64,000 bases of DNA from Micromonospora chaiyaphumensis (GCF_900091435.1 NZ_FMCS01000014.1:62001-126000); one strand, 5' to 3'. Positions 1 through 7,300 are shown, counted from the stretch's first letter. Numbers and translations: made by a program. Notes: generated by a model not told the origin, from the letters alone.

Positions 1-69
1 CAACCGCGCCGGCCCGGCCAGCACCCGCCGGGCCAACCCGGCGTACGCCTCGACCACCGCCACCGTCAC
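1..69 (-). CDS. N-terminus of an unidentified protein, cut by the window edge
   Basis: Only about 23 codons are visible. Reading leftward from a GTG at 69 (a second GTG lies at 63) the frame begins with V-T-V-A-V-V-E-A-Y-A-G-L-A-R-R and stays open to base 1. It is divergent from the rhodanese gene on its right. The amphipathic start followed by a Gly/Pro-rich turn resembles the region ahead of a P-loop in uridine kinase-like proteins of actinomycetes, but the P-loop itself is outside the window, so no function is assigned. Confidence 0.45.
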   Translation of the reverse strand, partial: MTVAVVEAYAGLARRVLAGPARL

Positions 70-179
70 CCGACCGACGCTAGCGGTCCCCCGTCCGCTG
101 GAACCTGCGGCACCAGCAGACCGTTCACCGGGCGGGTCCGGTTCGCCGTGGGCATCATCGGGATGTGCTCCATGACGTG

Positions 180-581
180 ATGAGTCCGGGCGTCGACGCC
201 CTGCTCGAACAGGCCCGGGCCGGCCTCCGCCGGCTCACCCCGCACGACGCCGTCGAGGCCGTCCGCACCGGGGCGCTGCTGGTCGACACGCGCACCGAGG
301 CGCAGCGCCGCGAGCAGGGCGAGCTGCCCGGGGCGATCGTCATCGACCGGACCGTGCTGGAGTGGCGGCTGGACCCGGCCAGCGCCTGGCGCATCCCCGA
401 ATCCACCAGCTACGACCGGCAGATCGTGGTGGTGTGCCGGCAGGGCTACAGCTCCAGCCTCGCGGCCGCCGGCCTTCAGGCGCTCGGGCTGCGGCGGGCC
501 ACCGACATGATCGGCGGCGTGCAGGGGTGGCAGGAGGCGGGCCTGCCGATGTCCGACCGCCCCGCCGACATCCGCTACTGA
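180..581 (+). CDS. Rhodanese-like domain protein
   Basis: A single rhodanese domain of 133 residues, cytoplasmic, with no signal peptide or membrane segment. The active-site loop is visible as Cys86-Arg-Gln-Gly-Tyr-Ser-Ser, so the protein can in principle carry a persulfide and transfer sulfane sulfur; the acceptor is unknown. The CH2A-like signature (LLVDTRTE near residue 35) and the C-terminal GGVQGW segment are also present. The ATG at 180 is preferred, but GTG codons at 165 and 177 in the same frame are possible because no strong ribosome site decides between them. It stands alone, divergent from the partial gene on the left and convergent with cobQ. Confidence 0.85.
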   Translation: MSPGVDALLEQARAGLRRLTPHDAVEAVRTGALLVDTRTEAQRREQGELPGAIVIDRTVLEWRLDPASAWRIPESTSYDRQIVVVCRQGYSSSLAAAGLQALGLRRATDMIGGVQGWQEAGLPMSDRPADIRY

Positions 582-589
582 CCTCACCC

Positions 590-740
590 GCGATCGGCGC
601 CCCAGGCCTGCTGTCTGGTCGGCGACGCCGGGCCGGTGTGGCGGTGGGCGACGCCCGGGCCCGCTCTGGCGGTCGGCGCTCCGGGCGTTCAGCTGGTTGG
701 CGCCCCGGCCCGTTCAGGTGGTCGGCGCGCCGGGTGGGAT
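590..740. repeat. Imperfect tandem repeat, about 26-bp unit, five copies
   Basis: Between the rhodanese stop and the cobQ 3' end, a unit close to TGGtCGGCGcnCCGGGC plus about ten variable bases recurs at roughly 616, 640, 667, 694 and 719. The last copy overlaps the final codons of cobQ (stop at 714-716). The copies are diverged, so this is an old array. No function is evident; it may act as a weak terminator or reflect slippage. Confidence 0.6.
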
Positions 741-2255
741 GAACGGCAGGTCGGCGGGCGGCCCGGACTCGATGAGCCGCCACAGCGCGTCGGTGTCGAG
801 GTGCTCCTCGACGAGGTCGCCGAGCAGGTCCAGGGTGCGCTCCCGGGCGGCGGCGAACGACGTGTCCGGCGCGACCTTGAACCCGGTCCGGCCGGACAGC
901 GCGGCGACCTCGGTGAGGAAGCGGCGCCGGAAACCGTCGGACTCGAAGGCGCCGTGCCAGTGGGTGCCCTGCACCGCGCCCAGCCGGGCTCCCTCGCCGG
1001 TGCCGTCGGCGTAGCGGAGCAGCGGCGGCAGGCCGGGGTCGGCGGTGGACACCTGGCCGTGGTGGATCTCGTAGCCGTGCACCGGCACGTCCCCGGCGGC
1101 GGTGCCGGCGGCACGCCGGACCGTCTTGCGCGGTTCGAAGGTGATCTCGACGGGGAGCAGCCCGAGGCCGGGCACGCTGCCCTGACGGCTCTCCACGGGG
1201 TCGTGGATGGCCCGGGACAGCATCTGGAACCCGCCGCAGATGCCGAGCAGCGGCTTCCCTGCGGCGGCGTGCGCCAGGACGGCGTCGGCCAGGCCGGTCT
1301 CCCGCAGCCAGGCCAGGTCGGCCACCGTGGACTTGGAGCCGGGCAGCACGACCAGGTCGGCGGCGGCCAGCTCGGCCGGCTCGATGGTCAGGCGCACCCG
1401 GACGCCGGGCTCGGTGGCCAGTGCCTCGACGTCGGTGGCGTTGCTGATCCGGGGCAGCCGGACCACCGCCACATCGAGCCAGTCGGTGCCCCGGGGCGGC
1501 GCCGGCCGGCCGAGCACCCGCCCGTACGCCAGCGAGTCCTCCGCGTCCAACCAGAGGTCGAGCGCCCAGGGCAGCACGCCGAGGGTCGGCCGGCCGGTGA
1601 CCCGGTGCAGCATGTCCAGCCCCGGCCGGAGCAGCCCGAGGTCGCCCCGGAATTTGTTGATCACGAAGCCGGCGACGAGGGCCTGGTCGGCCGGGTCGAG
1701 CAGCGCGACCGTGCCGAACATCGAGGCGAACACCCCGCCCCGGTCGATGTCGCCGACCACGACGGCGGGCAGGCCGGCGTGCCGGGCCAGCCCCATGTTC
1801 ACGTAGTCACCGGCCCGCAGGTTGATCTCGGCCGGGCTGCCGGCGCCCTCGCAGATCACCACGTCGTACTCGGCCCGCAGCTCGGCCAGCGCCGCGTACG
1901 CGGTCCCGGCGAGCCGGGGACGCAGCTCCCGGTAGTTCCCGGCGGTGACCGTGTCGACCGCCTCGCCCAGCAGCACCACCTGGCTGGCGTGGTCGCTGCC
2001 CGGCTTCAGCAGCACCGGGTTGAAGCGCAGGTCCGGGGCGAGCCCGCAGGCGGCGGCCTGCATGGCCTGGGCGCGGCCGATCTCACCGCCGCGCCCGTCC
2101 GGCCCCACCACCACGGCCGAGTTGTTGGACATGTTCTGCGCCTTGAACGGGGCGACCCGCACACCCCGGCGGCGCAGCCAGCGGCAGATGCCGGCGGTGA
2201 GCACGCTCTTGCCGGCGTCGGAGGTGGTGCCGGCGACCAGCAGCCCGCCGCTCAT
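714..2255 (-). CDS. cobQ: Cobyric acid synthase (adenosylcobyrinate a,c-diamide amidase)
   Basis: Glutamine-dependent amidase of late cobalamin synthesis that amidates side chains b, d, e and g of adenosylcobyrinic acid a,c-diamide to give cobyric acid, in the cytoplasm. The 513 residues match the family length. The N-terminal half is a dethiobiotin synthetase-like ATP domain beginning with GTTSDAGKS near residue 8. The C-terminal half is a type 1 glutamine amidotransferase, with the nucleophile in LLGICGGFQM near residue 335 and the His in VQGTHWHG near 430. The ATG overlaps the cobD stop by four bases (ATGA), so the two are translationally coupled. The last codons run into a degenerate tandem repeat. 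Confidence 0.96.
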   Translation of the reverse strand: MSGGLLVAGTTSDAGKSVLTAGICRWLRRRGVRVAPFKAQNMSNNSAVVVGPDGRGGEIGRAQAMQAAACGLAPDLRFNPVLLKPGSDHASQVVLLGEAVDTVTAGNYRELRPRLAGTAYAALAELRAEYDVVICEGAGSPAEINLRAGDYVNMGLARHAGLPAVVVGDIDRGGVFASMFGTVALLDPADQALVAGFVINKFRGDLGLLRPGLDMLHRVTGRPTLGVLPWALDLWLDAEDSLAYGRVLGRPAPPRGTDWLDVAVVRLPRISNATDVEALATEPGVRVRLTIEPAELAAADLVVLPGSKSTVADLAWLRETGLADAVLAHAAAGKPLLGICGGFQMLSRAIHDPVESRQGSVPGLGLLPVEITFEPRKTVRRAAGTAAGDVPVHGYEIHHGQVSTADPGLPPLLRYADGTGEGARLGAVQGTHWHGAFESDGFRRRFLTEVAALSGRTGFKVAPDTSFAAARERTLDLLGDLVEEHLDTDALWRLIESGPPADLPFIPPGAPTT

Positions 2256-3265
2256 CGCCCGCTCCCCGCTGCTCGCCCGCTCCCCGGTCGCGCCCCGCCG
2301 AGGGCGCGCAGCGCGGCGCGGCCGGTCGCCCCGGCCAGGCGGCCGACCGTCACCGGGTACGCCGCCGCGAGGCCCAGCGCGGCCAGCCCGACCGCGCCGG
2401 AGATCCGGGCGGCCCGCTTCAGGTGCCGCGCCTCGGGCCGGGGCCCGTCCCCGAGGAACGGCCGGGTCTCCTCACGTCCGAAGTAGACGTTGCGCCCACC
2501 CAGCCGGACGCCGAGCGCCCCGGCCATCGCCGCCTCGCACTGGCCCGCGTTCGGGCTCGGGTGGTCGTTGCGGTCCCGTCGCCAGACCCGCCGGGCGGCT
2601 GCGCGGTCCCCGTGCGCGGCCGGCGCCACGGCGACGGTGAGCAGCCCGGTCAGCCGGGCGGGGACCAGGTTGAGCAGGTCGTCGAGGCGGGCGGCCGGGG
2701 TGCCGAAGCGGGCGTAGCGGGGCGAGCGGTGGCCCACCATGGCGTCGAGCGTGTTGGCCGCCCGGTAGCCGAGCAGGCCGGGCAGCCCGGCGACGGCGCC
2801 CCAGACCAGCGGGGCGACCACCGCGTCGGAGGTGTTCTCGGCGACCGACTCGACGGTGGCCCGGGCCAGTTCCGGCTCGTCGAGCGCCGACGGGTCCCGC
2901 CCGCAGAGGTGATTGAGCCGGCCGCGCGCGGCCGGCAGGTCGCCGGCCTGCAACGCCCGGGCCATCAGCCGCGACTCGTGCCGCAGGGTGCGCCCGCCCA
3001 GCACCGTCCAGGTGCCGGCGGCCACCAGCGCGGCCCGGGCCACCGGGTGACGCCGGGTGGCGAGGCCGGCGGCCGCCCCGAACAGCACGGGCGCGCCGAC
3101 CGCGAGCGCGGTGAACGCCGCGCCGGCGGACCGCTCGGGCCGGTAGATCCGCCTCTCCAGGGCGCCGGCGGCGCGGCCGAAGCCGGCCACCGGGTGCCAT
3201 CGCCGGGGGTCGCCGAGCAGCGAGTCCAGGGCGTAGCCCGCCACCAGTCCCGCCGCGTTCGCCAT
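2252..3265 (-). CDS. cobD: Cobalamin biosynthesis protein CobD/CbiB (adenosylcobinamide-phosphate synthase)
   Basis: Integral membrane enzyme that joins cobyric acid to (R)-1-amino-2-propanol phosphate, or aminopropanol, to form adenosylcobinamide (phosphate). CbiB hallmarks are visible: the N-terminal GYALDSLLGDPRRWHPVAGFG segment, the central VESVAENTSDAVVAPL motif and the HPSPNAGQCEAAMAGAL motif, with several hydrophobic segments between. The ATG at 3265 gives about 337 residues; a GTG six codons upstream (3283) is equally possible. It is first in a two-gene operon and overlaps cobQ by ATGA. The 90-base gap to ssb is too short for a cobalamin riboswitch and none is seen. Confidence 0.95.
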   Translation of the reverse strand: MANAAGLVAGYALDSLLGDPRRWHPVAGFGRAAGALERRIYRPERSAGAAFTALAVGAPVLFGAAAGLATRRHPVARAALVAAGTWTVLGGRTLRHESRLMARALQAGDLPAARGRLNHLCGRDPSALDEPELARATVESVAENTSDAVVAPLVWGAVAGLPGLLGYRAANTLDAMVGHRSPRYARFGTPAARLDDLLNLVPARLTGLLTVAVAPAAHGDRAAARRVWRRDRNDHPSPNAGQCEAAMAGALGVRLGGRNVYFGREETRPFLGDGPRPEARHLKRAARISGAVGLAALGLAAAYPVTVGRLAGATGRAALRALGGARPGSGRAAGSGR

Positions 3266-3376
3266 GGCGGTCGCCTGCCGCACCCGTCACCACCTCCGGC
3301 CGGCCAGCCTAGTCGTACGGCGGGGCGGCCACGCCGGCGTCGCCACCCCGCTCCCCCGTTGCACGATCCGGGCTGG

Positions 3377-4207
3377 TCAGGCGGGCACCGGGGCACGTCC
3401 CCGGCCGCGCCGCGGCCGCCCGGGCCCGGTGACACCCGGCGCCGCGGCCGGCTCCGGCTCGTCGGTGACCGCCTCCGCCCCCTCCTCCCCGGCAACCCGC
3501 TCGGCACCCCGCCTCCCGGTGACCGCCCCGGCGCCCGTCCCGGCGGCCGGTTCGTCCACCTCGGCGGCCAGGCCCTCCCGCCCGGAGACCAGGTCGGCCT
3601 GCCCGGCGCCCAGGTCGGGCCGCTCGTCGAAGGGGTCGGCCAGCTCGTCGAGGTCGCTCTCCGCCGGGTCCGTCCCGGCGGAGAGCCCGACCCGCGAGGT
3701 GTCGAACTCCGGCGGGAACTCGTCGTCGAAGGGCCGGTCGTCGAACGACACCGGGGCCTGCGCCACCGACACCGGCGCGGTGGCCTCGCCGTGCACCCGG
3801 CGCTCGGCCTCGGCGTCGTCGACGCTGCTGGTCGTCATGCTCGGCCGGTTGCGCAGGAAGCGGGCCCGGCCCCGCGACAGGTCGTGCCCGACGGCCACCG
3901 CCTCCAGCTCGTAGAGGGTGCGGTGGTTGCCGGCGTCGTCGGTCCAGTCGCGGGTGTAGAGGCGGCCCGCGACCACCACCGGGTCACCGACCGCCACCGA
4001 GGCGGCCACCCCCTCGGCCAGCTTCCGCCAGCAGTTGACCCGCACCCGGAGGCTGTTGCCGTCGACCCAGCGGCCGCTCTCCCGGTCGAGCCGGCGGGCG
4101 GTCGAGGCCACCTTGAAGTTGGCCACCAGGGTGTTGCTCTGGGTGGTCCGGCGCCACTCCGGCGCGGTCAGCACGTTGCCGACGATCGTGACGTACGTAT
4201 CGAACAT
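3377..4207 (-). CDS. ssb: Single-stranded DNA-binding protein, variant without acidic tip
   Basis: Residues 1 to about 115 form an SSB OB fold: it opens with MFDTYVTIVGNVLTAPEW and contains NTLVANFKVAST and GRWVDGNSLRVRVNCW, as in the tetrameric SSB family. The start at 4207 is set by a strong GGGAGGGG ribosome site. A long Asp/Glu/Pro/Ala-rich, probably disordered tail makes the protein 276 residues. Unlike ordinary SSBs it does not end in the acidic -DDxPF peptide that recruits replication and repair partners; the last dozen residues are Arg-rich (RPRRGRGRAPVPA). It is probably a paralogue of the main replicative SSB, used in another DNA transaction. It stands alone, divergent from the HPF-like gene. 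Confidence 0.9.
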   Translation of the reverse strand: MFDTYVTIVGNVLTAPEWRRTTQSNTLVANFKVASTARRLDRESGRWVDGNSLRVRVNCWRKLAEGVAASVAVGDPVVVAGRLYTRDWTDDAGNHRTLYELEAVAVGHDLSRGRARFLRNRPSMTTSSVDDAEAERRVHGEATAPVSVAQAPVSFDDRPFDDEFPPEFDTSRVGLSAGTDPAESDLDELADPFDERPDLGAGQADLVSGREGLAAEVDEPAAGTGAGAVTGRRGAERVAGEEGAEAVTDEPEPAAAPGVTGPGRPRRGRGRAPVPA

Positions 4208-4287
4208 CGCCCCTCCCAGGGGAACTCGGCTTGTCGGGCCGAGCCTCGGCCGTCGTACCCCCGCGGGCCAGCCGTCCCGGGCCGGTC

Positions 4288-4315
4288 TGTGGATGACGGA
4301 GCCGGCTGTGGACAA
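4288..4315. promoter_or_regulatory. Two DnaA-box-like sequences upstream of ssb
   Basis: TGTGGACAA at 4307-4315 is the exact complement of the actinobacterial DnaA box TTGTCCACA. TGTGGATGA at 4288-4296 is a close second copy, 19 bp away in the same orientation. They sit in the 280-bp gap between ssb and the HPF-like gene. DnaA control of ssb is an inference. Confidence 0.4.
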
Positions 4316-4341
4316 CCACCTGATCAAGGTCCCGGTCTGCT

Positions 4342-4356
4342 AGGACCAGTGGCCCT
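4342..4356. promoter_or_regulatory. Inverted repeat resembling DosR/DevR sites
   Basis: AGGACCAGTGGCCCT is a 15-bp near-palindrome (6 of 7 arm bases match). It lies about 110 bp ahead of the HPF-like gene and resembles the GGGAC(C)-N3-G(G)NCCC pattern of dormancy regulator sites in actinobacteria. In Mycobacterium tuberculosis an HPF-domain protein belongs to the DosR regulon, which makes the context suggestive. The assignment is an inference. Confidence 0.35.
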
Positions 4357-4453
4357 GTGGCCCTGACCTGCGAAGCAGCATGATCACGAGGTCGGGTTCC
4401 GAAGGTGCCCCGACTGGGTATGGCTTTGATCAACCGAGAGAAAGGGAGCGACG

Positions 4454-4489
4454 ATGCTTCTCCGAGACGTCTGCGAGGCCCGCCGATGA
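4454..4489 (+). CDS. Leader ORF of 11 codons coupled to the HPF-like gene
   Basis: ATG at 4454 follows a strong AAAGGGAG site by five bases and encodes MLLRDVCEARR. Its TGA overlaps the ATG of the next gene as ATGA (4486-4489). The downstream gene has only a weak ribosome site of its own, so the small ORF may load ribosomes for it. The peptide has no recognised function. The alternative is that the larger gene starts upstream, in frame, at ATG 4423. Confidence 0.45.
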   Translation: MLLRDVCEARR

Positions 4490-4896
4490 GCGCCGTGGCG
4501 AACCCCGCGACCGTGGCCGAGTGCCTGCGGGTCGGCGCCGGGTTCTCCCAGGGCGACCGCAACTGGATCGCGGAGCAGTTCGCGACCCTCGACGCCCGGC
4601 TCGCCGGGTTCCACGCCGACGCCACCGAGCTGGAGGTGTCGGTCAAGGACCGGAACGCCCGGGGCCAGAAGGTGACCCTGGAGTGCTGGGTCGCGGGGCG
4701 CCAGAAGATCGTCACCACCTCCGCCGAGGAGGACCTGCACGCCGCGCTCAACGACGTCCGGGACGACCTGCGCCGCCGGCTCAACGACGCGAAGACCCGG
4801 CAGGAGCCGCGTCACAACAAGCACCTGCGCGAGATCGACCAGCCCGAGGGCGCCCCGTCGCAGGCGGCCGAGCGGGCCGACGCCGAGACCGCCTGA
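4486..4896 (+). CDS. HPF/RaiA-like ribosome-associated protein
   Basis: A 136-residue soluble protein. The central part (about residues 38-100) has the alternating pattern of the ribosome hibernation/S30AE fold: ELEVSVKDRN, then KVTLECWVAGRQKIVTTS, then EDLHAALNDVRDDLRRRLNDAKTR. Such proteins sit in the 30S decoding region and silence or protect ribosomes in stress. It lacks the C-terminal dimerisation domain of long HPF and instead ends in a charged tail. Upstream are an inverted repeat resembling DosR sites and an 11-codon leader ORF overlapping its ATG. It is probably a second, stress-specific factor beside a standard HPF. Family placement is by pattern, not by search. Confidence 0.65.
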   Translation: MSAVANPATVAECLRVGAGFSQGDRNWIAEQFATLDARLAGFHADATELEVSVKDRNARGQKVTLECWVAGRQKIVTTSAEEDLHAALNDVRDDLRRRLNDAKTRQEPRHNKHLREIDQPEGAPSQAAERADAETA

Positions 4897-4985
4897 GACC
4901 GACTCCCGCCCCCCGTCCGCACCCGGTGCCGGCGGGCGGGGGCGGGGGCTACCGCCGGGTAGCGTTGCGGCGTACCGTCGCGGTC

Positions 4986-5996
4986 GTGGAACCCGACGTG
5001 CTGGGACCGCCGTACGAGCGGCAGACGATCGACCTGGGCACCGACGACGAGGGCCCGGTCGTCGCAACCCTGGTCCGCCGGCGGGCGGAGCGCCCGACCG
5101 GCCGTGCCGTGCTCTACGTGCACGGCTTCGTCGACTACTTCTTCCAGACCCACGTCGCCGACTTCTTCGCCGAACGCGGCTGGGACTTCTACGCGCTCGA
5201 CCTGCGCAAGTACGGCCGCAGCCTGCAACCGCACCAGACCCCGAACTTCTGCCGTGACCTGAGCGACTACTTCCCGGAGCTGGACGCCGCCGCGAAGATC
5301 ATCCGCGAGGACGAGGGGCACGACACCCTGCTCGCCATGGGCCACTCCACCGGCGGCCTGATCATCTCGCTCTGGGCGCACGCCCGCCGCGAGGCCGGCC
5401 TGGTCGACGGGATCGTCCTGAACAGCCCCTTCTTCGACATCAACGCGCCCTGGCTGGTCCGTCGACCCCTCGCGGCCGCCGTCTCGCGGCTGGGCCGCCG
5501 GGCGCCGCAGCGCGTCCTCCCGTTCGGGCTGGGCACCGTGTACGGCGAGAGCCTGCACGCCGACCACCGCGGCGAGTGGCGCTACGACCTGGCCTGGAAG
5601 CCGCTCGCCGGGTTCCCGGTGCGGGCCGGCTGGATCAACGCGATCCGCGCCGGCCAGCGCCAGCTCCGGGGCGGCCTGGACATCCCCGTGCCGGTGCTGC
5701 TGGCCTGCTCGACCCGCAGCTACCGGGGCACCAAGTGGCACGACTCGGCCACCCTCGCCGACGCGGTGCTCGACGTGGAGCACATGGTCCGCTGGGCGCC
5801 CCGCCTCGGCCGGCACGTCACCCTGGCCCGGTTCGACGGCGGGCTGCACGACCTGACGCTGTCCGGCCCCGCCGTACGCGAGAAGGTGTTCGCGGAGGTC
5901 GGTCGGTGGGCGGAGGGCTTCCTCGGTGCCGGGCCGACCGCGCCGGCGCCACGGCGACCGGCCGACGAGCCGGCCGGGGCCACGACCGAGGGCTGA
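4986..5996 (+). CDS. Alpha/beta hydrolase (lysophospholipase-like)
   Basis: A 336-residue alpha/beta hydrolase. The fold begins with AVLYVHGFVDYFF near residue 41, the nucleophile elbow is GHSTGG with Ser121, and a late His in GGLHDLTL completes a likely triad; the acid is probably the Asp before VEHM. The arrangement resembles the serine aminopeptidase S33/lysophospholipase branch (Hydrolase_4), so a lipid ester substrate is possible but unproven. No signal peptide is present, so it should be cytoplasmic. The GTG at 4986 gives a normal N-terminus; the frame stays open upstream but with low-quality sequence. It converges with the next gene ten bases away. Confidence 0.85.
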   Translation: MEPDVLGPPYERQTIDLGTDDEGPVVATLVRRRAERPTGRAVLYVHGFVDYFFQTHVADFFAERGWDFYALDLRKYGRSLQPHQTPNFCRDLSDYFPELDAAAKIIREDEGHDTLLAMGHSTGGLIISLWAHARREAGLVDGIVLNSPFFDINAPWLVRRPLAAAVSRLGRRAPQRVLPFGLGTVYGESLHADHRGEWRYDLAWKPLAGFPVRAGWINAIRAGQRQLRGGLDIPVPVLLACSTRSYRGTKWHDSATLADAVLDVEHMVRWAPRLGRHVTLARFDGGLHDLTLSGPAVREKVFAEVGRWAEGFLGAGPTAPAPRRPADEPAGATTEG

Positions 5997-6001
5997 GCCG
6001 G

Positions 6002-6021
6002 GCCGGTCAGCGGTGACCGGC
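6002..6021. terminator. Short GC-rich hairpin between convergent genes
   Basis: GCCGGTCA and TGACCGGC pair over a GCGG loop between the hydrolase stop (5996) and the 3' end of the minus-strand gene. It has an 8-bp stem and no T run, so at best it is a weak bidirectional terminator. Confidence 0.35.
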
Positions 6022-6744
6022 GGTCGCCGCCGCCAGGGCCGACCGGATGCGGTCGAACGTCGCGACCGGGTGACCACCGCCGTCGGGCGGCAGCAGGAGG
6101 CCCAGGCAGCGCAGCGAGAGCTCCCCATCGGCCGCCTCGACACCGAAGACCGGCGCGCCCACGTACCCGGACGGCAGCTCGGTGGTGACCCGCACCTCGT
6201 CGCCGACCCGCGCCACCCGCTCGATCACCGCCTCCAACGGCCGCGCCCCGGCGTCGCCGACACCGAGCGCCAGCACGAACGCCGAGCCCGGCTCCGCGCC
6301 GACCCGGGCGACCGCGTCGGCCGGCGCGGCCACGGCGTCGGTCACCTGCTGGGTACGCCAGATCCAGCCCCCGTCCTCGGCGTATCCGTGCAGGCCGCCC
6401 GTGGGCATGGCGGCGAGGCCGAGCTCCGGCAGCTGCAACCACCGGTCGGCGAAGCCGGGCAGCTCGATCGGCTCCGCGGCCGCCTCGGCCGGCTCGGTGA
6501 GGCTCGGCCGCAGCCCGATCTCCCCGTACGGCGTCCGGGTGGTCGCGGCGGCCGTGAGCAGCCACTCGTGCACCACCTCGCCGTCGTCGGTCGCGCCGAC
6601 CAGCTCGCTGTAGAAGAAGGCGGTGCCGTACGTCTCCGCCGCCGCGCCACGCCCGTCCGACCCGCTCACCGGCAGGATGGCCCGGCCGAGGAGCTGGCAC
6701 AGCTCGTACGCGATCTCGTTCTCGGTTTCCTGGTCGAGCAGCAC
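6007..6744 (-). CDS. Conserved hypothetical protein, possible catalytically dead trypsin-like fold
   Basis: About 245 residues, not firmly recognised. The most plausible start is GTG at 6744 (VVLLDQETENEIAYEL...), because the frame upstream runs through the tRNA-Arg gene. Three segments are spaced as in trypsin-like proteases: YGTAFFYSELVG plus HEWLLTAA where the His box would be, a central LGLAAM where the Asp would be, and PSGYVGAPVFG where GNSGSPV is expected. The catalytic His, Asp and Ser appear to be replaced, so a pseudoprotease or sensor role is possible. No signal peptide is seen. The gene converges with the hydrolase. Existence of the gene is likely; the fold is a guess. Confidence 0.6.
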   Translation of the reverse strand: MLLDQETENEIAYELCQLLGRAILPVSGSDGRGAAAETYGTAFFYSELVGATDDGEVVHEWLLTAAATTRTPYGEIGLRPSLTEPAEAAAEPIELPGFADRWLQLPELGLAAMPTGGLHGYAEDGGWIWRTQQVTDAVAAPADAVARVGAEPGSAFVLALGVGDAGARPLEAVIERVARVGDEVRVTTELPSGYVGAPVFGVEAADGELSLRCLGLLLPPDGGGHPVATFDRIRSALAAATAGHR

Positions 6745-6912
6745 GACGCCGAGGGTACGGTCCGGCCCGGGGTCGGCGGCCCGCGACCCGGATATCCGGG
6801 GTGCTCCCGGAGGGCCGGCCGTGGGACGCTGAGCAGCGACGTGGCCACGACCACCCGTTCCCCCGGCGAGCCCCGGGGCGGCGGTACCCTCTTGGCGCGA
6901 CACCGTCGACGC

Positions 6913-6988
6913 GCGCCCGTAGCTCAGCGGATAGAGCAGGGGACTTCTAATCCCAAGGCCGCAGGTTCGAATCCTGCCGGGCGCACCA
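6913..6988 (+). tRNA. tRNA-Arg (anticodon UCU)
   Basis: A complete 76-nt cloverleaf. The acceptor stem GCGCCCG pairs with CGGGCGC and is followed by discriminator A and an encoded CCA. The D loop is AGCTCAGCGGATAGAGC, the anticodon loop CTTCTAA has TCT at positions 34-36, and the T arm reads GCAGG-TTCGAAT-CCTGC. It decodes AGA, a codon that is very rare in this genome. An integrase relic lies about 80 bp downstream, pointing toward the tRNA, which marks its 3' end as the probable attachment site of a past element. Confidence 0.97.
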
Positions 6989-7068
6989 CCCTCACCCCAG
7001 GTCAAAGGCCTGCCGCTCCCAGTCCAGTCAGTCGCCACCGGTCCCGTACAGCCATTCGTACAGCCAAG

Positions 7069-7285
7069 TCAGCCGAAGGGGTGCTTCGCGGCCTCGTCCA
7101 CGGCGGCCCGCTCATCCGACCAGGCGAGCCCTAGCAGTTCCCCACGCCGCAGCCCGACCGTAGGGCGCACACGTACAGCGCTTCGAGCCGGTGACCGCGC
7201 AGGACGTCGAGCAGGCGCTTGGCCTCGTCCACTTCCAGGGCGCGACGCTCAACCTGACGAGATCCGCTCTATCACTGCTGCCCAG
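7069..7285 (-). pseudogene. Tyrosine recombinase (integrase) relic, frameshifted and internally deleted
   Basis: Reading leftward from about 7285, one frame gives VERRALEVDEAKRLLDVLRG then HRLEALYVCAL. A one-base deletion near 7160 shifts to a frame giving TVGLRRGELLGLAWSD. This is the box I region of phage and integrative-element integrases, with the catalytic Arg of LRRGELLGL. The sequence then jumps to a short tail (AVDEAAKHPFG) and a TGA at 7069-7071, so the catalytic HxxR...Tyr part is missing. Stops precede the segment. Its position just after tRNA-Arg(UCU) is typical for the integrase of an element that used that tRNA. It is not functional. Confidence 0.75.
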
Positions 7286-7300
7286 CCCAGCACCCGCCGG

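Noticed and set aside
636..2486. Open frame of 616 codons antisense to cobQ, and similar long frames antisense to other genes (for example 19200-21704 and 48735-51209)
   Set aside because: They lie opposite well-conserved genes, have low-complexity Gly/Arg/Pro-rich products and no ribosome site; high GC makes such frames common.
3284..3376. Cobalamin riboswitch ahead of cobD
   Set aside because: The gap to ssb is 93 bp and contains no B12-box or other expected element.
4260..4320. Replication origin suggested by DnaA boxes
   Set aside because: Only two boxes in a GC-rich context, no AT-rich unwinding region, and no dnaA/dnaN gene nearby.
6985..7100. Direct repeat of the tRNA end (attachment site)
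   Set aside because: The 3' end of tRNA-Arg was not found again in the window, so the att core remains unproven.
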